Both the position numbers and the translations under genes were made by a program. Positions 5,928 through 9,506 of a stretch of DNA of 9,506 bases are shown one piece after another. Numbering within the stretch: position 1 is the first letter of the stretch; each line of letters begins with the position of its first letter. The DNA lies in NCBI GenBank assembly GCA_031266495.1, contig JAISAX010000247.1, positions 1-9,506 of the forward strand, in the 5' to 3' direction. The notes under the pieces were generated by a model. It did not search any database, had not been told where the DNA came from, and was given only the letters and a program-made list of their open reading frames with translations. This stretch comes from Opitutaceae bacterium. GTDB lineage: Bacteria > Verrucomicrobiota > Verrucomicrobiae > Opitutales > Opitutaceae.

Positions 5928-7269
5928 GGCGCAGGGAAAGCCGGATACAATGCCGGGGGGGGGGGGGGGGGACGGAGGGGTCCACCGGGCAGGGCAGCGG
6001 GTTCCTGCCGCGCATGGCGGAGAGGCGGGCGAGGAAGGCGGGCACGTCGATGGAGGGCGGATCGACGCGGGTTTCCAGCGCGAGGGCGGCGGCAAGGCCG
6101 GCCGCCTCTCCGGTGGCGACGGCGTCGCCCGTCACCCGGTAACTCGCGTGCGCCACGTGGTCGCCCGAAATGCAGCGGCCGGCGGTCATCAGGTTGTCGA
6201 TGTCGCGTGGCAGCAGGCAGCGGTACGGAATGTCGTAGGGTTGCATCGGCAGGTGATAGAGGTTTTTGCCCTCCTCTGGATCGGGATGGTGGATGTCCAC
6301 GTTGAAACGCACATGGCAGATGCCGTCGTCGAAACGGCGTCCGGCCCGGAGGTCGTCATGCGTGAGATGATACCGGCCGAGGATGCGGCGCGCCTCGCGC
6401 ACGCCGAGGAAGGGGCCGGTGTCGATCAGGTAGATGTCTTTCCAGTCGTCGCCGCCCTGCGTCCTGAGGAGGTGGACGAGTTGGCGGATTTCGCGGCGGC
6501 CCTGGAGTTCGGCGCGGGTGAGGTCGCGCACGTCGATGCCGCTGCCCCACAGGTGCGTGGCCATGAGCATGAAGACGCCGGGCTGGCCCGGCTGGGGGAA
6601 AAGCGTCACGCCCTCGTAGCTGATAGGGAAGCCGGCTTTGCGGGCGATGTCGAGCATGGGGTGATGCCAGGCGGCGCCGGTGCCGCGATAGCCGCCGATG
6701 CGCCCGTAGAGCGTCATGGGTTGCACTTTGCCGTCTCCGGGGCGGCCGTGTTCGAAGGGGCAGCCGGCCAGGGCGCACACGTCGCCGTCTCCTGTCGTGT
6801 CGATTACGATACGGGCGCGGATGAACTCGCGGCCGGACTTGCTTTCGGTGAATACGCCGGTCACGCGCGAGCCTTCGCGGGCGACGGCGGTCACTTGCGT
6901 GCAGAGTTGCACGTCGATCCCGGTTTCCTCCGTCATCTCGTCGAGCAGGCTTTTCATGGCCTCGATGCCGTAAACGGTCCACTCGGGCCACTGCTTGCAG
7001 TAAGTGGCGGCGCCGCGTGTTTCGAGCCGCTGGCGGAGTTCGCGGTTGAGGCCGGGTTTTTTTTCGGTGTCGATCAGGATGGTCAGGGCGCCGGCGGTCC
7101 AGACGCCGCCGGGGAAGGGATGGTGTTCGAGGAGGAGCACGCGTGCTCCGGCGCGTGCGGCGGTGAAGGCGGCGGCGATGCCGGCCGGACCGCCGCCGCA
7201 AACGAGGATGTCGGTTTCGCGTGCCACGGGGATGTCGCGCGCGGGTTCGTGAATCGTGGATCGGGTCAT
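5827..7269 (-). CDS. FAD-dependent oxidoreductase (PF12831-type), C-terminus uncertain
   Basis: The N-terminus carries an FAD-binding Rossmann motif, 'DILVCGGGPAGIAAA' (Gly25, Gly27, Gly30), ending in the ribose-binding Glu48 of 'VLLLE'. Central 'VIDTTGDGDVCALAGCPFE' and C-terminal 'LMTAGRCISGDHVAHASYRVTGDAVATGEAAG' are the second and third FAD contacts typical of PF12831 proteins. No signal peptide is seen. The substrate is unknown. ATG 7269 gives the usual short lead-in to the Rossmann strand; ATG 7308 adds 13 residues that run over a putative operator. Recognisable family sequence ends near residue 432 at 'PCPVDPS'. The frame then enters the 17-C tract and continues about 47 unrelated residues, antisense to the vapC 3' end, to TGA at 5827. 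One extra base in the tract would give a stop at 5882; one fewer would open a frame running to 5280. The true end is uncertain. Confidence 0.88.
   Translation of the reverse strand: MTRSTIHEPARDIPVARETDILVCGGGPAGIAAAFTAARAGARVLLLEHHPFPGGVWTAGALTILIDTEKKPGLNRELRQRLETRGAATYCKQWPEWTVYGIEAMKSLLDEMTEETGIDVQLCTQVTAVAREGSRVTGVFTESKSGREFIRARIVIDTTGDGDVCALAGCPFEHGRPGDGKVQPMTLYGRIGGYRGTGAAWHHPMLDIARKAGFPISYEGVTLFPQPGQPGVFMLMATHLWGSGIDVRDLTRAELQGRREIRQLVHLLRTQGGDDWKDIYLIDTGPFLGVREARRILGRYHLTHDDLRAGRRFDDGICHVRFNVDIHHPDPEEGKNLYHLPMQPYDIPYRCLLPRDIDNLMTAGRCISGDHVAHASYRVTGDAVATGEAAGLAAALALETRVDPPSIDVPAFLARLSAMRGRNPLPCPVDPSVPPPPPRHCIRLSLRPTPDRTARSGRGFFGNGGQKSAPPRRVRAPWRR
5955..5971. repeat. 17-base G/C homopolymer at the 3' end of the oxidoreductase gene
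   Basis: Seventeen consecutive G on the plus strand are poly-C on the oxidoreductase's coding strand. The tract lies exactly where the conserved protein sequence stops, 28 bases past the vapC stop. Its length decides which C-terminal frame is read. It may be a slippage site or a miscounted run. Confidence 0.9.
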
Positions 7270-7284
7270 GGCGTGATTGAGGTT

Positions 7285-7370
7285 TTGTAACAATCTGTTC
7301 TTCGTCATGACTTGCCTGTTTCTCGTAAACGAGCTGATAAATGCACCTTTTTATGGAGGATTGTAACAAT
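7285..7370. promoter_or_regulatory. Divergent regulatory region with repeated TTGTAACAAT and a palindrome
   Basis: The decamer TTGTAACAAT occurs at 7285-7294 and 7361-7370, in the same orientation and 76 bases apart; it contains the inverted repeat TTGT-A-ACAA. Between them CTCGT-AA-ACGAG (7322-7333) is a perfect 5-base-arm palindrome. One decamer lies 16 bases before the oxidoreductase start at 7269, the other touches the AraC-type ATG at 7369. This fits a regulator, possibly the AraC protein itself, controlling both divergent genes. Function is inferred from position and repetition only. Confidence 0.5.
7355..7359 (+). promoter_or_regulatory. Shine-Dalgarno GGAGG of the AraC-type gene
   Basis: GGAGG lies 9 bases before ATG 7369 and is the strongest ribosome-binding site in the window; it settles this start against the upstream TTG at 7312. 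A putative regulatory decamer fills the gap between it and the ATG, so a bound protein could also affect translation initiation signals on the DNA template. Confidence 0.75.
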
Positions 7371-8247
7371 GCGAGATCCAGATGTGACCGAACGTTTCCG
7401 GGCGCTGATCGATGCGATGCTCCGGAAGGGGTATCCGGCGAGGGTGCATTTTGCCACCGGGGAGGTGCCTGCGGAAGAGACGGCGGGGGGGGTCGAGGGG
7501 CCGCGCCTGAGCCTGTGCCTGGCGGGGACGGCGCGATACGAGGTGTTGCGGCGGAGCGGCGGGCGAAGCGTGGTCGAGGTGCGGCGGGGCGAGGTGATTT
7601 ATGCGTTGCCGCGCTGCCTGATGGAGGTGCATGCGGAGTCGCGTTATCTGTCGTTCGGTCTGGTGTTCAATCCGGGACTCACGCGTTTCCTCGTGGCGTT
7701 GAAACGGCGGCGTCCGGCGCCGGAAGGCGAGGCGGGCGCGGGAGGGCAGGGGTTGTCGCACCGGTTCCTTTTCACGCACCACACGCCGGCGGCGCTGGAT
7801 GCCGATGGCCGGGCGTTTCTGGCGGCGATGGCCCGCTGCGGGCAACAAGAGGAGGGGGCGGACGCACGCTACGTTCGCCGGCTGCTGGAGATCATCCTGC
7901 TGAAAGGGCGGACGCTGCTGGAGGAGCGGGCGACCATACCGGAAGGAGGCAAGGCGTGGTTCACGTGGCAGGCGGCCTGCCAGTTTGTCGGCGAGCACCT
8001 GCACGAGCCGCTCGGGCGCGAGGCGGTGGCGGAGTTTCTGCGCCTGCATCCCAACCATGTGTCACGGTTGTTCACGCAGTTTGGCGGCCATTCGTTCCAC
8101 CGTCATTTGCTGGGCGAGCGGATGGCGCGGGCGCGGCGGCTGCTGGAAAATCCGGCGGCCAACGTCGCCGAGGTGGCGAGGGCCTGCGGTTTCGCGGATG
8201 CGGGGTATTTTGTACGGTGTTACCGGAAATTCCACGACGACGGATAA
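7369..8247 (+). CDS. AraC-family transcriptional regulator
   Basis: This 292-residue protein has the AraC/XylS layout. The N-terminal half looks like a cupin-type sensor ('GPRLSLCLAGTARYEVLRR', 'RRGEVIYALPRCLMEVH'). The C-terminal DNA-binding domain starts with 'ACQFVGEHLHEPLGREAVAEF' and carries a first helix-turn-helix around 'LRLHPNHVSRLFTQFGGHSF'. The second lies around 'ARRLLENPAANVAEVARACGF', followed by the signature 'DAGYFVRCYRKF'. The protein stops at 'FHDDG', some 6-10 residues before the usual 'G.SPSEYR' end; the recognition helices are complete, so it is probably functional. The start is fixed by GGAGG at 7355. It is divergent from the oxidoreductase gene and is its likely regulator. 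The inducer is unknown. A run of eight G at 7485-7492 lies in frame. Confidence 0.93.
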   Translation: MRDPDVTERFRALIDAMLRKGYPARVHFATGEVPAEETAGGVEGPRLSLCLAGTARYEVLRRSGGRSVVEVRRGEVIYALPRCLMEVHAESRYLSFGLVFNPGLTRFLVALKRRRPAPEGEAGAGGQGLSHRFLFTHHTPAALDADGRAFLAAMARCGQQEEGADARYVRRLLEIILLKGRTLLEERATIPEGGKAWFTWQAACQFVGEHLHEPLGREAVAEFLRLHPNHVSRLFTQFGGHSFHRHLLGERMARARRLLENPAANVAEVARACGFADAGYFVRCYRKFHDDG

Positions 8248-8586
8248 CGCTGCGCTGTCGTGCCTGGCCGGATACCCGGCGATTGCGCAAGGGGAATCCT
8301 GTTGCAATAGACGATTCCGGGACGGTTTGCCGGGATAGGATAACCGGGTTCGTTTACGGCGGATTTTGTTCAATGTTTTGGCCTTTTGGCCTTAAATAAA
8401 ATCCCTGGCTTGACAGGGCATGAAATTTCCGGGCAACGTGGATTTTCGTTTTATACCAGACCCGCCACATGATTGCTGTCGCCACGCACCCTATAACAAC
8501 GCCAACCGCCACCGGGCGAGGCGTGCGTACGCGGGAAAAGAGCGCAGGAGGGAACAGAAATGGCGTAAAAAAAGGTGCAAAAGTGC

Positions 8587-8617
8587 TTGACAACGCGGTG
8601 GTTGGGGTTAGTATAAT
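8587..8617 (+). promoter_or_regulatory. Full-consensus sigma70-like promoter
   Basis: TTGACA at 8587-8592 and TATAAT at 8612-8617 both match the housekeeping consensus exactly, with a 19-base spacer, longer than the ideal 17. Initiation would be near 8624. It points towards the gene at 9046, giving a leader of about 420 bases that includes two hairpin-repeat groups, or it could produce a separate small RNA. Confidence 0.6.
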
Positions 8618-8660
8618 TTCCGCAGCCCGCAGCCAAAGGCTAATGGCCGTGACGTAGTCT

Positions 8661-8719
8661 GGAGTGGCGCGGGCGTCTCGCCCGCTGACGGCGAAGCCGC
8701 CGGATCGAGTGGCACGGGC
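8661..8719. repeat. Second copy of the GC hairpin repeat
   Basis: Bases 8661-8686 are identical to 3144-3169, including the GCGGGCG-TCT-CGCCCGC hairpin (8669-8685). The following 'ACGGCGAAGCCGCCGGATCG' and 'GAGTGGCACGGGC' match, in inverse orientation, segments of the array at 3285-3340. The last hairpin is cut off after its first arm. This is a dispersed repeat family present at least twice in the window. Confidence 0.85.
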
Positions 8720-8755
8720 TTTTTCCGCCAATCGCCCGTGAGCGTTGCCTCTCCG

Positions 8756-8884
8756 CGTAGCGCAGGCATCTTGCCTGCCTTCTTTCTCTTTGCGCGAAGC
8801 GCGGCTTCCTTTCTCCGGTTCGCGAACCAAAGTTACTGCGCTTCGCGCTATCCACTCGAATGCAGGCTGGAAGCCTGCGCTACG
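8756..8884. repeat. 129-base element with 12-base terminal inverted repeats
   Basis: CGTAGCGCAGGC at 8756-8767 and GCCTGCGCTACG at 8873-8884 are perfect inverted ends. Each end also forms its own hairpin: GCAGGC-N5-GCCTGC at 8762-8778 and GCAGGCT-GGA-AGCCTGC at 8862-8878. Inside lie the perfect palindrome GGTTCGCGAACC (8817-8828) and two GCGC/CGCGC hairpins. The form recalls a small REP-bounded, non-autonomous element; no transposase is near. Confidence 0.7.
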
Positions 8885-8975
8885 GACCGTTTGCCCTTCC
8901 GTCCGCAACCGCAACCTTGCCCGGCACGCCGCTTGCCCTTGCGGAGCGGTCCGCAACCCTGCCCCCCGCTCATCT

Positions 8976-8990
8976 CCCCCCCCCCCCCCC
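8976..8990. repeat. 15-base C homopolymer upstream of the SUMF1-like gene
   Basis: Fifteen C residues follow 'CATCT', 55 bases before the ATG at 9046, within the probable leader. Changes in length would alter leader spacing but no coding frame. Confidence 0.9.
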
Positions 8991-9045
8991 GCCCGCGTCC
9001 CGCATTCCGGAATCTGAAATCTCGAATCCAAAATTTTCCTTCCTC

Positions 9046-9506
9046 ATGAAAACACCACAAAAGACAAAGACAGGAACAAAAACAAACTACGCAGCCGTGC
9101 TGGTCGCGGCGGCTTTTACGTTGGGGGCCGCGACAGCGGCCTGGGGCATAACGATCGACACGGTAACGATCGGCAGCCCCGGGAACGCGGGAGACACCCG
9201 CAAGATGCAGTATGACGGAGGGACGTACGGTTACGGGTCGGTGCCCTACCTGTACGAGATCGGCAAGACGGAGGTGACGAGCGGTCAGTATGCGGAGTTC
9301 CTGAACGCGGTGGCGTCCACCTCGGACACCTACGGACTCTACAACCCGGATATGGCCAACACCGGCGCGAGCTACTATGGATGCGGCATCACGCGCGCCG
9401 GGTCGGAAGGGAACTGGAGCTACACGGCGACGGACCCGAAAAAGCCGGTGAACTACGTGAGTGTGTACGATGCGATGAGGTTCACGAACTGGCTGACGAA
9501 CGGAGC
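9046..9506 (+). CDS. Secreted SUMF1/formylglycine-generating-enzyme-like protein, partial
   Basis: The frame is open from ATG 9046 to the window end (153 full codons). A lysine-rich N-terminus (residues 1-15) and a hydrophobic, Ala-rich stretch (16-32) form a signal peptide, with likely cleavage near 'ATAAWG'. From residue 35 the sequence follows the FGE-sulfatase/SUMF1 fold: 'VTIGSPGNAGDTRKM', 'YGSVPYLYEIGKTEVTSGQYAEFLNAVA', 'GLYNPDM', then 'PVNYVSVYDAMRFTNWL'. True formylglycine-generating enzymes activate sulfatases through C-terminal cysteines that lie outside this window. Many secreted members of this type in the phylum lack those and have a PEP-CTERM-like tail, so catalytic function cannot be judged here. 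No Shine-Dalgarno is visible. Codons favour G/C third positions, as in the neighbours. Confidence 0.85.
   Translation, partial: MKTPQKTKTGTKTNYAAVLVAAAFTLGAATAAWGITIDTVTIGSPGNAGDTRKMQYDGGTYGYGSVPYLYEIGKTEVTSGQYAEFLNAVASTSDTYGLYNPDMANTGASYYGCGITRAGSEGNWSYTATDPKKPVNYVSVYDAMRFTNWLTNG

Larger units (their letters stand above)
8248..9045. other. Long intergenic region without a convincing gene
   Basis: These 798 bases hold no reading frame with recognisable protein features; the longer frames, such as 8354-9031 on the minus strand, translate hairpin repeats. From left to right I see small hairpins (GGCC-TTTT-GGCC near 8379 and CCCTG-N6-CAGGG near 8403), a consensus promoter at 8587-8617, a GC hairpin repeat at 8661-8719, an inverted-repeat-bounded element at 8756-8884, a C15 tract at 8976-8990, and a pyrimidine-rich leader into the gene at 9046. 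No rho-independent terminator is clear after the AraC-type gene. Confidence 0.7.

Noticed and set aside
5280..6095. 271-codon minus-strand frame across vapB and vapC
   Set aside because: It is antisense to both well-supported toxin-antitoxin genes and starts within the oxidoreductase in another frame.
5950..7290. 446-codon plus-strand frame opposite the oxidoreductase
   Set aside because: It is low in domain features and rich in Gly/Ala/Val/His, typical of an antisense frame; the minus strand carries full FAD-binding motifs.
8410..8451. TTGACA as a second promoter
   Set aside because: No -10 element occurs at 16-19 bases; the hexamer is part of a CCCTG-N6-CAGGG hairpin.
8354..9031. 225-codon open frame on the minus strand
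   Set aside because: Its translation is mostly hairpin-repeat sequence ('GFQPAF', 'RQDACAT', 'GRDARAT'), it runs antisense through a consensus promoter, and it shows no domain.

Overview
The window looks like an accessory stretch of a high-GC bacterial chromosome, most likely a Verrucomicrobiota member of the Opitutaceae type. This is inferred from the gene types (LacI and AraC regulators next to secreted polysaccharide enzymes, a PF12831-type FAD oxidoreductase, a secreted SUMF1-like protein), from the near absence of Shine-Dalgarno motifs, and from GC-rich hairpin repeats whose translations read 'GRDARAT', 'GQDARAT' or 'GWKPVP'. I recall such tails from predicted proteins of this phylum. 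No marker gene is present, so the assignment is tentative.

Layout. Positions 93-4920 form a plausible carbohydrate locus. It holds a LacI-family regulator (93-1169), a secreted protein with a mycodextranase-like carbohydrate-binding domain followed by a pectate-lyase-type beta-helix (1382-3355), and a sialate-O-acetylesterase-like esterase (3352-4920) whose ATG overlaps the preceding TGA. The same 14-base palindrome, GGCATC-N2-GATGCC, lies on the regulator's own start codon and 51 bases upstream of the beta-helix gene. It is the obvious candidate operator, implying autoregulation and control of the enzyme pair. The last 70 or so codons of the beta-helix gene consist of hairpin repeat elements.

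Positions 5027-5927 hold a VapBC-type toxin-antitoxin pair with a likely operator upstream and a 15-C tract between the two genes. A convergent FAD-dependent oxidoreductase follows (minus strand, 7269 down to 5827). Its conserved domain ends at a 17-base G/C homopolymer, after which the reading frame runs into the 3' end of vapC. An AraC-family regulator (7369-8247) is divergent from the oxidoreductase. The gap between them holds two copies of TTGTAACAAT and a CTCGT-AA-ACGAG palindrome.

Positions 8248-9045 contain no convincing gene. They hold a full-consensus sigma70-like promoter, two groups of hairpin repeats and another 15-C tract. After them a secreted SUMF1/formylglycine-generating-enzyme-like gene starts at 9046 and runs off the window.

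The most unusual features are the matching LacI-type palindromes, the repeat-built protein tail, and three G/C homopolymers of 15-17 bases, each at the edge of a gene and each poly-C on that gene's sense strand. I see no phage, CRISPR, transposase or RNA gene, and no clearly new multi-gene system.
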